Below, one piece after another: positions 13,058 to 26,076 of a stretch of 64,000 bases of DNA. The stretch is from Pholis gunnellus. Taxonomy: Eukaryota; Chordata; Actinopteri; Perciformes; Pholidae. The first letter of the stretch is position 1. Every line of letters starts with the position of its first letter. The stretch covers positions 16,819,121-16,883,120 of the forward strand of contig OU342808.1 in assembly GCA_910591455.2 (NCBI GenBank), read 5' to 3'. The notes under the pieces were generated by a model. The model saw only the letters and a program-made list of their open reading frames with translations. It was not told where the DNA came from and did no database searches. Position numbers and translations under genes: made by a program.

Positions 13058-14756
13058 GTTATATCTTTATGAGCTGGTGTCCATGGGTCAAAGTTCAAGA
13101 CTCCATGAAACAGAATGTTACCACCATAAAAGTAGTATTAATGGAGACAATAGGATACACATAAATCTGTGATAGTTTTAATGGATGTATTTTGTATTCT
13201 AATAACACTACCTAAATGTGATTACATCCCTCACTCCAGCAGCCGTATTTTATCCATGCCCAAGTTGGAATATCTCAGTAACCTCACAACCTTATCTGTT
13301 ACCATAACATTTGAAAGTTATTCCCATATCTACTCCACTTTATGGATGAACAGCTGGGATGTATGGTAGGCTTGTAAATTGACCATAATTGATTGTCTGC
13401 AGCTGTGGTTTTCCCGTGAGGCCAGAACATGAGGGGATCAATGAGCTTTGGTAAAAGATAAACCATGAAGCTGCCACTGTAATGTGAATTACACACAGAC
13501 CAGTTCACATGCAACAGCAGTTTGCATCCTTTATGACGCAGATCACTTAAAAAAACAAAAAAACAAGAGAATGGGGGTAATGTATAGTAAAATTATAATA
13601 ATGCACTCTACCAGAAACGCCTTTTCACTTTCACTTCCCAGTAAAGTGCATTATAGAATTCAACTATGATAATACGAGATTATGCAGTGTTGTCCGGGAA
13701 GGAAGGAAACGTATATAGCGACGCACCACACAGCCATCACTTTTACGGCTACAGCAAAGCATGATGGGAGGTGACAGTGGTGCCCGGGGCAAGATGCATC
13801 AAAGAGAGGAGACAGAGATAGAAAAAGGGGATGGGAAGCGGAGGATGTGGTGAGCTGTACAGATATATCAGTCTATATAACGATGCACACACATACAAAT
13901 CATCCTACAGCACTAAATGAGGTTAAAAGGTCAGAGGGTTAGCCCGCTGGATCTTCTCTCCTGATATGTTCTGAGTTAGAGAAACATTTAGGAACACCAG
14001 ATACAACCTATAATTAGTGATCTTTAGAGGTGCTGATAGGGAATTTAGTTTTCTTACAGAGCGGCCAACATTCGCTCTCACCCCCTTTCCAATGTTTGGG
14101 CTAAGCTAACAGGCTGCTTCCTCCAAGTATACCCAAAAGACATGTGAGTGGTATTGATATTCTTGTCTAAAACTTGGCAATAAAGAAAATAAGATCATTT
14201 CCAAAAAGTCAAAGTATTCCTTTAAATTGTCAACAGTTTCTGTTTAATTCAACACTGTATGAAAACTAACTAGTAGAGACTTAAAACGTGCCTGATATAA
14301 GTGATGCTTCACAGTGAATATGTATTGAGCTTTATTTTTTTTCTTTTGTCAAAGTTAAATTAATCTTGTGTTGTGATTTCTAACTTTTCCTTGTCGGGAC
14401 ATTGAAGCATTAAGGATTACCTGCCTAAGAGCAACAATTATAATTTAATAATGGCTACACGTTTTTTTTACCGTGCCTTAGTTTGCTTAGTTTGTCACTT
14501 GTGTTTGATTTCCTGACAACACTGTTTATGAAAGCATTGCTGTTTGTCAGACGGCTCTTACATTTTAGATTTCAGAACTTTCTCAAATACACCACATAGG
14601 ATGACTTTTTCCTAAGTGCACCTACACATCATAATGATAAAGTAATAATGAAGTAATGTGTGATTGATTACCAGTTTCAAGTCTCTCCAACCTGATTTTA
14701 GTGCCATATTGGCATGAACTGAAAAGGTGTCCTTTGGATAATTGACAGCAGCATCG

Positions 14757-15055
14757 TAAAATAGGGCTGCAATTATTTCTAATCATCACCTAATCTGTTC
14801 AAGCAATCATGTGGTCCAAAAAATGTCAGATAGAGTGAAAAATGCCCATCACAAGTCTCAGAGCCCGAGGTGACACTTTCAAATTGGTTGAAAAAAAAGA
14901 AAAAGAAAATCAGAGAGGCTATAGAACTAGCAAACATTTGACATGTCTGCTTGATAAATGACTAAAACAATTAATTGATTATAAAAATGTTTGTGAATTT
15001 ATTGTATATCAATTGACTAGGTAATGAATTGATTTAATGTAAAACACTCAATTTG
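14757..15055. mobile_element. Probable teleost interspersed repeat, copy 1
   Basis: Begins GGGCTGCAATTATTTC and includes AAAAATGTCAGATAGAGTGA, AAAATGCCCATCACAAGTCT and, near the end, ATGACTAAAACAATTAATTG. The same family appears at 35055-35345 (copy 2). The family name is not known to me. Confidence 0.5.
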
Positions 15056-16399
15056 TAATGAGTAGACTGAGGCATCCAAAAAAAGGTCACGGAAGCGTAC
15101 AAAATAGTCAGAAGTCACCGTATTATACTCTGAAAGTCAAGTTGTTTGTTCTCGTATCAAGAGGATGTGTGTGATTGGTTACATCGTGCTGAGAAGGATC
15201 TAACATGGTGTCCTTCAGCTCCATCATTATCACATGTGCGGGCAAAGTTAACATTGCAAGGTAATCATAACATCTCTTCCTCACAATGCCCCTTAATGAG
15301 ATTTTCAGCCACACATCCATTGATTTCAGCCTTTCTGCACCCTCTTCAAACAGAAAGAGGCAGAAATTGGTTCTGGCACCAAGAGAGGGAAAGCAAAGAA
15401 GCTCGACTGTTGTTCTAAAAACATTTTCTCTGATGTTTTTTAGCTTCAGTGAGATGAAGAATCACTGTGGGATGATACAACAACATCTGTGTGAGCTGTG
15501 CAACGAGAAATGTTTGTGTGTTTGTGTTTGCAAAACCATGTTTAACATCTGCATATGCATGGAGGGTAAATGCACAGCCACCCATGCATGTATATGCCTG
15601 CGCATGCATGCATGTGTTTACATTATGTGACAAAATGAGTGTAGCTGAATGATTTCTGATTCTTTGAGAGGGGATGTTAGTCTACGTGATCTAAAGACCT
15701 GCGAATACAATGAATCATTATCAAGATGGCACTCGGGATTGAAACCAATTTGTACGTGATCTTATGTACATTACCCTTTTTTAGTATTTGTGTGTGTGTG
15801 TGAGAGCGTACCTGTATACATGTGTGTCTCCCTGTATTTGTCATGTTAGGTGAGAGCTGCCAGCAGGTTTTCTCATTAGTGAAAAAGAAAGCTCTTTCAT
15901 GCTTTTAACCAACGAGACTCTGAAGATAAAGGGAGAAAGACTGGATGACAGACAGAGGCTGGGAGGGGGATTATCGAGAAAGAGACTATGATCGACTTGC
16001 AGAGGGTCTTAATATGTTTTTAAATGAGAATACAATTAGAAAAAAGCAAAACTACAGTGAAAGCTGAGGGAAAAAATAAGAAACAAAACTGGTGAGGTCC
16101 AGGGAGAAGGGGGTCGACAGCAGACATAACATTATTTATGGGCTGGGAGTAAGGTAACATGAAGATACATCAAGCCATGTGAAGACTCTGAAACACTCAT
16201 ACACTTGTACAGTAACACACCTCTAATCCCATTCATCTATCAATATTTTAGCGTGGCAGAGTGGGGGCGCCACTGTTACCAGGCAGATTAAGAAACAATT
16301 ATTTACAAATCATTATCATGATTAACAAATGACTAAACCATTACATGAAAGAAAGTCACGATTCATGATAGAGTCATGACAGATATATAGGCTATATAT

Positions 16400-16433
16400 A
16401 CAGCTGGATTTCCCCCCAAGGGATCAATAAAGT
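16400..16433 (+). mobile_element. Possible 3' end of a non-LTR retroposon
   Basis: CTGGATTTCCCCCCAAGGGA followed by TCAATAAAGTTGTATCTT resembles the recurrent 3' tail of fish LINE copies ending in short tandem repeats. Only the tail is recognised. Confidence 0.35.
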
Positions 16434-16511
16434 TGTATCTTTATCCACAATAATACATCATAATGTATTATGTTTAGTATTAATATTCTGAATCTGCAAA
16501 GTAATGAAAGC

Positions 16512-16544
16512 TAGATAGATAGATAGATAGATAGATAGAGAGAG

Positions 16545-16613
<69 letters not shown>
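16512..16613. repeat. (GATA)n microsatellite
   Basis: About 25 GATA units interrupted by a short GAGAGAGA segment at 16538-16546. Confidence 0.95.
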
Positions 16614-16615
<2 letters not shown>

Positions 16616-17655
16616 TCCGAGGTAACATTGTTTCACGTCTTGCAGGGAGCTTTGAGCACTTAGTGAAACACCATGTAGACTAAACGCAGGTCATTGCTAG
16701 TATTGCAATATTTAGTACTGTGTTTATTAGAGGCTCTGAACGCCACATCGGACTAATGTGTACCCACTGCATGTTCCCCTCCTGCACCCATCACCTCATT
16801 GGTCTGGCTGAAGAGACGGCGAGCTGGCAGGCTGGGTGGAGGGACTGAATCAGTATCCAGGGAGAAAGAGGGGGGATCACATCTGGACCACAGACTGAGT
16901 AAGAGGAAGAGCAGGAGGAGGATGGGTGGAACATACACTCAGTTGAATGAATCATTGCCCTACCATACAAACACACACACACACACCATAACCCTATCTA
17001 CCCTTCCCCACAGCATGTTGCACCCTGCAGCACCCACTGCCATACAGCTGCCGACCGCCCTTTTAAAAGAGTCTAACACAGGCGTAGTTACAGTGCATTC
17101 AGCTCACACACTGTAGAAGCTCAGACAACCACATGCATGTTGTATCCAATTTAATTTCAATTTCATAATTTTACAATCCATCCAGCTGAACAAAGGAAAC
17201 TTTATAGAATGCCCCATTAATACTCCTTTCATCGGCTATGAATTTGCATTTATCCACGCTTGAAAATTTCAGATCAATTTAAAAGAGCGCCCTGTGGTCA
17301 TGTTTGCCCTGTTGTAAATATCAACTCCCAGCTAATGGCATTTACTCTGACATTTCTACCACTCTGTTTTTCTCCAGATGGCGTTAATGTTTTTGGTAAT
17401 GCCCAGCGTGCTGCAAAGCCTCCTCCTAAGAACTTTGCCCCACAGCTTTTTTCCTCCGTGGGTGTGTTTGCCTGTGTTTTTCACTGACACGAACGCACAC
17501 ATAGGCACAGTCAGGCAGTCAATGGAGCTCCAGTGTTGTGCGGTGATTGTGCTGGTCAATGTGCTCCGCTGTGCGACTGCATGCCCCCAAGACTGAGGCA
17601 GAGTCTAGACACGAGTCAGCCAAGCCGCCCTGCTGACCTATATCCTACAGTTACA

Positions 17656-17960
17656 CTACGAGAGAGACATAGAGAAACAGAGAGAGAGAGGGGAAGAGCA
17701 AGGGAATAGAGAGTGGGATGGGGGGGGGGGGGACATGAAGAGGGGATGCAGAAAGTGAAAGGCTGCCATAAAGTAAGAGAGCAAATTGAGAGAAAGGGGG
17801 AAGAGACGGGAACGAGAGACAGAGAGCGAGCGAACATGCAGACAGGAAAGAGGGGGATGGAGAGGGCGAAAGAGGGAAAGTGAGAGAGAGAGATGCAGCT
17901 ATGGATAATTCAGAATGAGTTAAAAGGGGGAAGGCATAGGAGGAGAGGAGAGATTGGAAG
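17656..17960. repeat. Long purine (GA-rich) tract with poly-G
   Basis: About 300 bases almost free of pyrimidines in long stretches, including GAGAGA runs and a G run near 17719-17731. Such polypurine sequence can form triplex DNA. Confidence 0.8.
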
Positions 17961-19645
17961 TGGCAGCCACTAAAGCAAAGAGATAGCGGTGGCTAAGTAC
18001 AGTATGTAAAGCAAAAGAAGAGAGAGCACAGAAAACAATCCCAGAAGGAAGAACGACAGACACATTGAATTACCCGCATAACATCATAGAACAGCATCAA
18101 AACTTGCATATTACTTTCTAAACCGTCTTTAATATGAGTGTCATTATTGTAAGATATTTCTAGCAGTCTTTTTGTAAATAACAATTTTGTTTGGTATTTC
18201 TGATTCAATTTTCAGGTTGATTTCAGCAGCTGGTAAGAAGGGCAGTCATCAATGAACCATTTATGATTTTCTTTAAGTCAGCAGCGTGGATGTATAACCT
18301 ATACCTTCCATTGTTTAGCCATCATTAAACTGTGTACAAATAATCTTATAATTTGTTTATACAGAACATTTATTATGCTGCAGATCCAGTCGTGACCTTT
18401 GACAGGTTGGCTTTGAATTGTATACAGTACGTGACACAAACTATGCAATTCTGTATAACTAAGAATTTCTTGCAGTTTTCTTGCATGTCATTTTGTCAGA
18501 AAAACACAATAATATAATAATACCACAATGCATCAGTGCTGATAGAAGTGAGGTTTCTGAACAACTTTCTAAAGTTGTACTGTTTCCAGTAGCATCGTAC
18601 TATGGTGAATACATGATCTGTGATATTGTAAACACACAATCCTATTATCTTTGGCAGCCTTCCTCCTTTTGTTAAGGTTTGTACACATCCAAAATCACTA
18701 TGGCCGCTCCGAAGTAACTTAGTGTTTACCATCTCAACCATAAACCTCAATGGACAAATCATCATCTATGTCTTTCCAATTTTTCTTTCTCTTTTCCCAT
18801 TACTCTTCTTCCCATGTATGAGAGAATGAATAGGCCCAGACAGAAGAGGACAAAGACTTAACATGTTTTTTTCTCTTTTCTTCTGCGCTTTGAGAGGATG
18901 AGCTGGACTGTACTAATAGTCTTTGTGTGTGTGAATGGGACAGAGGGCTTTTTGTGTGTGTGTTCCAGACAGTGGCGCATAAGGCAGGACTTAAGTAGAT
19001 GTTCACCAAAGCGTACGTAATTCCAGGGAAATATCAACTAATCCCTACACTCTTCCACCCTATACCCCTCCTTCAACATATATTATTCTCCTCCTCCTAC
19101 TCATCATCGTCATCAGCATCATCATCATCCTACTATGTTGATACAGTAAACCATAAATCACTCATTCTTCATCTGGCAAAATTTGAAGCAAAGGTATAGT
19201 GTCAAAATCAAAAATGTAGAGATGTACATTCAGACATGCAATCAGACACATACTATACTGCACTCTCTCTCTCTCTCACACACAAACGCACGCACACACA
19301 CACACACACACTCACACACGCTCCATGGGGGATTGTTGTTATTTCTTAATCCTGGTGGATTAACAGACTAACAGACTCATTTTACCTCAGCCCAAACAAA
19401 GAGAGATGTCAAATCATCCACCCAATGCTAAAGGTGATGATCGTATTAACTTGATGAAGCTGTACTTGTTTGTGCGTGTAAATGTATGTGAGTGTGTTTG
19501 TGGGGGGTCGGGTGTGGTGTGTTGGTGGGGAGTTATCTGGTACCCACAGCATGGTAAAAAAAGCAAAAGGTTGAAATTCATAACACCTGTTGGAAAACGC
19601 ATAATGTCGCTTGGACATACACACTCTTTCCTTAATTTTAAATCT

Positions 19646-19705
19646 GTATATATATATATATATATATATGCAAACTATATATATATATATATACACACAC
19701 ATCAA
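19646..19705. repeat. (AT)n microsatellite, two blocks then CA
   Basis: Two TA/AT blocks split by GCAAAC and followed by CACACAC. Confidence 0.9.
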
Positions 19706-20072
19706 ACCACAGCATTAAAGCATGCGCCAGCATTTTGATTGCATAGGATGTCATTAGCCAATGTGCTAACTCCAATATTCTCACAGAGCTGTGAGTATAA
19801 ACTGCTTAAAGACGTAATCTTATATGCACTGTAGGAAACACAGCATTTTGTCGAACAGTGGTGCTGCAGAGTGTCCACTAATCCACATGCTAGACTCCAG
19901 ATTAACGAGAAGGGATGGGGATGTGGGCGAGGGAGGGGTTAAAAAACATTCCGTTCAGACCCATCCCCAACCCATCATCATCACACATACACATACACAC
20001 ACACACAATCACTCCCCCTCCTGCCAGATTATAGTGCTTAGTGCTGGCCCTGTGCGACAGACAGTAAGAGGA

Positions 20073-20114
20073 TCTCTTGGTGGCGTCCCCCAAGGCTCCG
20101 TTATTGGTCTTCTA
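20073..20114 (+). mobile_element. LINE reverse-transcriptase fragment
   Basis: Translates to SLGGVPQGSVIGLL, matching the GVPQGSVLGPLL motif of non-LTR reverse transcriptases. The similarity ends within about 15 residues on either side, so this is a decayed scrap or coincidence. Confidence 0.4.
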
Positions 20115-20767
20115 GAAAAGCCCCCCTTGACTGGACACCTACAGATATATGGGTGGGAGTCAGAGGTCAAGGGTTAGGGGTAGGAAGGGTATGAGATGAG
20201 TTGGTTATGAAGGATACATCTGTCTGTTTTGATCAAAGGGATTACTGTAAATCAAGCCAGTGATGCCTCAAGAGAGTAAGGAAGAAAAAAGCTTAAAAAT
20301 CACTAAAGCGTAATGTTTTAGGAGACTGACATGTGATTATGACTACACATTCTACAAAACAACAGTCCAGGGTGTGACATACAATGATATTCTATTTCTA
20401 TGTCCCACACATTTCAAATCAGACGGTTTCAGTGGTCCTCTTCAGTAAAGACTGTTATCAGGAAGTGTCTCTCTTCCGACCGACCCATCTTTTGCAAACC
20501 ATCAGTGAATATTAAATGAAGATGCTGATTTGCAAAGCTGTTGCCGTATCCTCTGTTGGTTTATATCATTACGAACCACTTCAGAAAATCAACATAACTA
20601 TCAAGTAGCCCTGAACATGAAAGCCTCAAACAGTCCCAGTTTGCAATTTCCTCCCCATTTCCACGTCAACGTTTATTAAGCTCTCCCAAAGAAATCAACG
20701 ACGACTAAATTATTTTGAGAGAGAGCCTCGGGCTACAGGGCATATTCAATATGCCGACCAAAAAAAA

Positions 20768-20768
20768 T

Positions 20769-20803
<35 letters not shown>

Positions 20804-20810
20804 ATATATT
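20768..20810. repeat. (AT)n microsatellite
   Basis: Two AT blocks joined by TTTA; near self-complementary. Confidence 0.9.
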
Positions 20811-21226
20811 AAGAGGAACAAGGAGAGAAGAGAGAAGGGGGAAATGACTGACTCAAAGTAAAACTAGATTTAATATCTTAATGGCTTTGTGTGAAAAAAA
20901 AAACAGATAATAGAGAAATCCAATTAAAATCTGATGATTGGCACTGTGAGGTAGAGACATGAAACTGTTTGTCTGAACCACTGGCTCTATATAAAGCTTT
21001 GATTAGATGATGCTAGTAATAGTACCAGCCAGACTAATAGGTTGTATATTTTTAACTCTGATATACCACAGGCTCTAAGCACTTAACACGGATGTACAAC
21101 ACTGAAGCATCAAACAGGGCTCTGACAAAGTGACTGAATACAAATAAAGGAGTAACTCATTACAAGGAAAGATTTTTTTGATTTGCATGAACACAAAAAA
21201 TCGTACTGAGCCATATTCAGAGAGCA

Positions 21227-21230
<4 letters not shown>

Positions 21231-21264
<34 letters not shown>
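21231..21264. repeat. (TG)n microsatellite
   Basis: About 17 TG units. Confidence 0.9.
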
Positions 21265-21267
<3 letters not shown>

Positions 21268-22724
21268 AAGTGTTTCCCCTAATGCTTCTCAAGGTGACTT
21301 GGCCTTCCTCCTTCAGGGCTTTCCTTTCAATTCTTTTTGGGATTGAAATTATGATGAAGTAATTTTTCTACAGAAATTGCCTATGTCACTTGTGGTATCT
21401 CTCGGCACATTTCTCAAGTGTATTTTCAATCCCTCCCTCTCTCTCTGTCCTGCTCTCTCCATCTCTCATCTCCCCCTCTTTTGGCTTTCTCTTTCTTTCC
21501 CTGAGTTCTCACTTGACATGTCAATGTGTCAATGTCACATTACACAGAGGCAATATACGTGAACCAATTTGGTGCATGACAGAAAAACGAGCTACCTCTT
21601 TATTTCACACCAGCAAAACCTGTCTTTGAGGTATACGGCCATGCTCTCATACATACAGACACGTGCACAGACACACAAATGCACTCACAAAGTTACAGAC
21701 ACACGTGCTCATACCCGCACACAGTCTCACAGTGAAAAATCACCTGCTTGTTTCAGGGGAAAATAAGAGGCAGTGTGAAACATGTCGTCAGATTGGAGAG
21801 GGAGATTCCTCAGAGACCTGTGGCCTAATTTCATATTTTCAAGAGGAAACTTATCTAATTATATATAAGTTAACTTCCTAGTGGTCGATTCAAGGGCAGA
21901 ACTGACTGAATTAACAACCTTAAGAGAAACAAGGCTATCACATCCTGCTCTCCTCGTTGTTGTTTTTTCTCTTTCAACACACAATCATATATCTCCTGGC
22001 GTGCTCTTCCCACACAGTAGCTTGATCATAATTTAGTTCTGTTGTTGAGATACTAGCAACTTCCAATAAACAGGGAAGTTACTTCTGGTTGAGTCTTTTT
22101 TGCACTGTTTGAGTTGCATTCATATTGTGTTTACATTGCATTAAACTCAAACTCAAAGATGAAAAAATCTATATTGTCTTGCTTGTATGCATTTATTAAA
22201 ACTCAACAGACATAGATTATCATGTCTCATTTAAAAGAAATCGCCTTATGATGCAGATTAATTCAGCAAGGTGCTTTAAACTCTAATCAGATCTACCCTA
22301 TAGGGGGTAACTGTAGTGAAAGTATGAAGTGTCTGCCACTGTAATTCCATTTCGCAGCAGGCTGTGGGATGAAAAAAACACATATTTGCAATGTCTGGCA
22401 CCACTAAACTTTGACATATCAATAAATATGTTTGCAACACACTTCCTGTCTACTCTTCCTTCAAAACAACATCTCTGAGTAGCAGGTACAGCATTAGATG
22501 GGATGGTAAAAGCTTTGCAAGGGAAAAGGCCAGTATTCAATGTTATAACAAAAGCTATATGGAAAATAATGGTAAAATTGTCGACTAAGACGGAAAGTTA
22601 TGGGTTCCAACAGGACTTAAACAAGGCTTAAACAGGATGCATTTTCAGTCTCACATGTGTCTGACAGAACAAATACGCATTAACTTTATTTTCTTCCATT
22701 TTACTTCAATTGCGTAACTATTAG

Positions 22725-23065
22725 AGGCGTCCCGAGCTGATCCTGAGGGTTGGTATCAGGGCCGATCTGGGCATATTCTAATGCCAGTGATGCAGCACAG
22801 GGCTCTACACTACGAGCATTTTGCTGCATATGTGAGTGAAAATGAGAATTCATAAATGTGAAAAAGCTATTTGGACACACTGGTGAGTGACTGAGCTTGG
22901 CAAAATGCAGTGTACAACAAATTCAAGTAATAGTTATTTTAACCAAGAACTCCAGTATTTGGATCACGTAGGTCAAGAAAAATATGGTGTCAGATACATA
23001 TTAAGTCAACAATATATTGGATCGGACTCGGTATTCAACACTAAAGGACTCAGATCGGGATCTCT
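22725..23065. mobile_element. Possible DNA-transposon remnant with imperfect inverted ends
   Basis: The left end AGAGGCGTCCCGAGCTGATC and the reverse complement of the right end (AGAGATCCCGATCTGAGTCC) agree in most positions. The interior has a GGATCGGACTCGGTATTC segment typical of dispersed vertebrate hAT-like repeats. No target duplication was identified. Confidence 0.4.
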
Positions 23066-25498
23066 TTTTGGCACCAAGACCGTCTGTACAGAATGTCAAA
23101 GCAATACGTCTAATAATAAAAATAGATTAGAATTTAGACTGGACCAAAGTGGTTTACAGTCCGACAGATCGACACAAGCCTACAGCCACGCCGCCAGCAT
23201 GGCTAAAAAAAAGGGAGGGAAGACAAGGAGAAGACGTACTGAAACAAACAGAAAAAAAAGCATGCGAGCATAAAAAAATAAAGACAAACGTGATGGACAC
23301 ACAACAAATTCAAGGTCAATCAGTATAGATTTGAAGACCTTTAAGGAAGGAGGACTGTCCGTCACACAGGTAGACAGACAGACATAGATGGGCAACCAGG
23401 CAGCCAATAGAAACAGACAGTGAAACATAAAGGCAGAAGGACCTAAGATATCTCGGCGCAGAGTGCTGCTTTCTCCTTCTCCGAGTTCAGCCCTTAGGCA
23501 TGGCCCGGTCTGCTTCTCCTGCTCCCTTCCTCCCTCCTAACCACCATATGGACGGAGTCGCCTATCTCACTCCAGTATATCTCATCAAACACAACCTCTA
23601 TGTTCCTTTGCTTCCCATACTCGCTCAACAAGACGATGTACATATTTGGTCATGTTTAAAGTAATTTCTCTGCTATCTCTGAGGCTTAGGGAGAGCAGTG
23701 AATAGTTGGCAATGAGTGGTAATCCTTCTTAATGGAGTCCCCAGCCCTCAGAGGGATTGAAGTCCACACAGCACACAGATCACATAAGGACACGTTTTAT
23801 TGCTTTGACAAAAAAGGGATGAAACCGTTATTGTATTTTGTAGAGCTAACTACCCATCCTCCCCCCCCCCCGTCTGTCTTTCACTGTCTCTTCTTTTCTT
23901 TATCTTTTTCTTCTGTCTGCCTGTCTTCAAGAGTGTTTCATCCTGACCAGTCTGGGATTTTTACCCCGCCTGCTTTGGTCATTACATCACAATTATGGAG
24001 TTGTTGGTTCAGGAGAAATAAGAGATGAAAAAAAAAAAGGTAGAGTGGAAAAAAGCGACAGATGAAATGTAGGTCAGTGGAGATGTGCTCGGGGCAGTTT
24101 CTCTCTCTGTTTCTCTCTGTTTCTCTCTCTCCCTGGGCCACAGCTAAAGAGGCTAAAAGAGATTGGGGGTGAAAGTGCCTCTCACCCACACCTGCCTCTC
24201 TCCTACCTCGTACAGATGTGCAGAAGCTCCGGCAGTGTTATTTCTTAGAAAAACGCTCTATTGACAGACGCTGAATGTCGGGCGTGACGATAACCGTGTG
24301 CGACAAGAGTGGCTCTTTTCAGCACCGACAGGACAGACAGTCACTTCTGCTCATTCATGACACGATGACATGAGTTTTTAGATTTTCTTAATATTTCACT
24401 GAGCAGAGCACCAGAGGTCACCAGTTGTCGGCCTGGGGTCAAAGGAGACTTGGTTTCCTTTTGGCTCGGTCAGTCAGGGTCTACTACGCCAGAGTATGCT
24501 GGTTATAAATCTACAATGTAGTCATAAGACGAGAACACTGTTTAACCTTAAAAAAAGATAAGTGAGTAATAAAAAATGTTATCTGATGTTTTGGTGTACA
24601 TATTGTTCCATTCTCTACTGTAGTTCCCATCAGAAGGTCATACAATTTACAGCAGTCTTACAGTAGTCTATAAAATACACTGAACCAGTTAACGCACTTT
24701 ACATCAATACCAAACTAGGAACAATTTTGAGTTATTTTAAAATAAGCCTGTAAAATATATTAAAGAGAACACCCATCCTCATAGGTTTAATAAGTGAAGC
24801 AGGTAGAAGTTTGGATACAAAAAACTGTATAACCTGCAGCCTGCACTGGGTCAGTCATTGTACAGTAGTGGTCTAACATGGACCTCTTTCATTTTCCAGG
24901 TCAGCATTTCAGAGTTTCTCGGAGGAAGAATTGAGAGATGCAGTGCTCAATAGTTACGTTAAACCTTCCCAATCATATCTATCTGCATCTGCAATGCTAT
25001 GATAATATGTCAATATAATTGTTTTCTGTATCAAATAACAACCTATTTAGTATCTTTATCAGCATTTTTTCATATTTGTTGTCACTTAGCAGCAATGTTT
25101 TTGAATCACGCTAATAACTGACAAGCACAAGCAATCAATCAAGTTCATATGACAGCATGTCTTTGAAACTATTTGACTTCTGTTCATTGTAAATTATTAT
25201 TTTTTTTACAAGGAAATGATTTATTCATTTATTTTACTGCCACGTGTTTCTATGAAAAATTTCAAACAAATAAAACTGGAAGGGGACCAAGGGGAATAAA
25301 TAATCTCTTCCCACTATGCAGAATGTAAGATCTCAGTAGCCCCCTGGATATGAGACCAGATTAAAGATAGACTTTTTTATGTGCATGCATAGAAATAGCG
25401 TAAAATGCATGGAGTTGACTAAATGTGAAGGGTGACATTAAAACTTTGCTGTGACTGTGTCTGTGTTCCCTACTGTAGCAGCAGAGTGCGCTCAGGCT

Positions 25499-25541
25499 GT
25501 GCGTGTGCGTGTACGTGTACGTGTGTGCGTGCGTGTGTGTG

Positions 25542-25624
<83 letters not shown>
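25499..25624. repeat. Composite (TG)n/(CG-TG) tract at the rorb 5' flank
   Basis: 126 bases of alternating purine-pyrimidine TG with CG, TACG and GGGTGGG variants. It lies about 450 bases before the rorb start codon. Confidence 0.95.
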
Positions 25625-25627
<3 letters not shown>

Positions 25628-25639
25628 GCTCCGGGCTGA

Positions 25640-26076
25640 AGGCTGAGAAGGAGAGAGTGGGAGGAGCGGATAGTGCTCCAGTCCAATCACGGCCGCCGGG
25701 TAAAGCCTCTCATGCGCTCTTTCCTCCCTCAGCCCGCAGAAAACTGTGAAACCCTCCCATAGAGGTGAGAGCGTATATGTCATGAGAAAAGCGACCGCAC
25801 TACCACAGCGCAACAACCGACGTACCGTGCGAACTCAGCCCGACTCCCTGCGACCTGGTCTGGGATGCTTTTAGCGCAGAGACGCCTCCACTCAGGGCAG
25901 TCCGTGGACGTCGACGCAGATCATCAACACTCTTTTCGTTGTTGTTGTTATTTTTAACCGAGGATCTTTCCCCCCGCATCCACCCATCCATCCCTTTTCA
26001 AGTGTTTATGTTAGTTTCTCCATGACTGATGCTTTGGGAAGCGAGCCTCACCACCAGCTCCAGCAAAGGCAACACA
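25640..26076 (+). promoter_or_regulatory. rorb: Probable rorb promoter and 5' leader
   Basis: This stretch before the rorb ATG has more CG dinucleotides than its surroundings. The start site was not located. The leader contains a five-codon upstream ORF (ATG 26008, stop 26023-26025), an out-of-frame ATG at 26022 whose frame overlaps the main start, and an in-frame ATG at 26029. A long TG tract ends just upstream at 25624. Confidence 0.5.

Larger units (their letters stand above)
12174..16511. other. Gene-free upstream region, middle part
   Basis: AT-rich sequence without recognisable exons. It holds an 11-bp hairpin (12749-12775), an AT-rich imperfect inverted repeat (13004-13057), a probable teleost interspersed repeat (14757-15055) and a cluster of ATGCAT motifs around 15550-15615. 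Confidence 0.6.
16614..25498. other. Gene-free region before the rorb promoter
   Basis: No exons recognised. It contains a long purine tract (17656-17960), AT and CA repeats (19646-19705, 20768-20810), a LINE reverse-transcriptase scrap (20073-20114), a TG repeat (21231-21264) and a possible DNA-transposon remnant (22725-23065). Confidence 0.6.

Noticed and set aside
16512..16613. CRISPR-like array
   Set aside because: It is a 4-bp tandem repeat without spacers in a vertebrate genome.
19902..20177. Functional LINE ORF
   Set aside because: Only a single short RT motif is present; the surrounding frame is microsatellite and unrelated text.
22887..23273. 128-codon plus-strand frame ending in a Lys/Arg-rich tail
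   Set aside because: Overlaps a probable transposon remnant and low-complexity AAG/AGA sequence; no family match.
25361..25816. Longest minus-strand frame in the area (about 150 codons, His/Thr repeats)
   Set aside because: It is the translation of the TG microsatellite at 25499-25624 and has no family resemblance.
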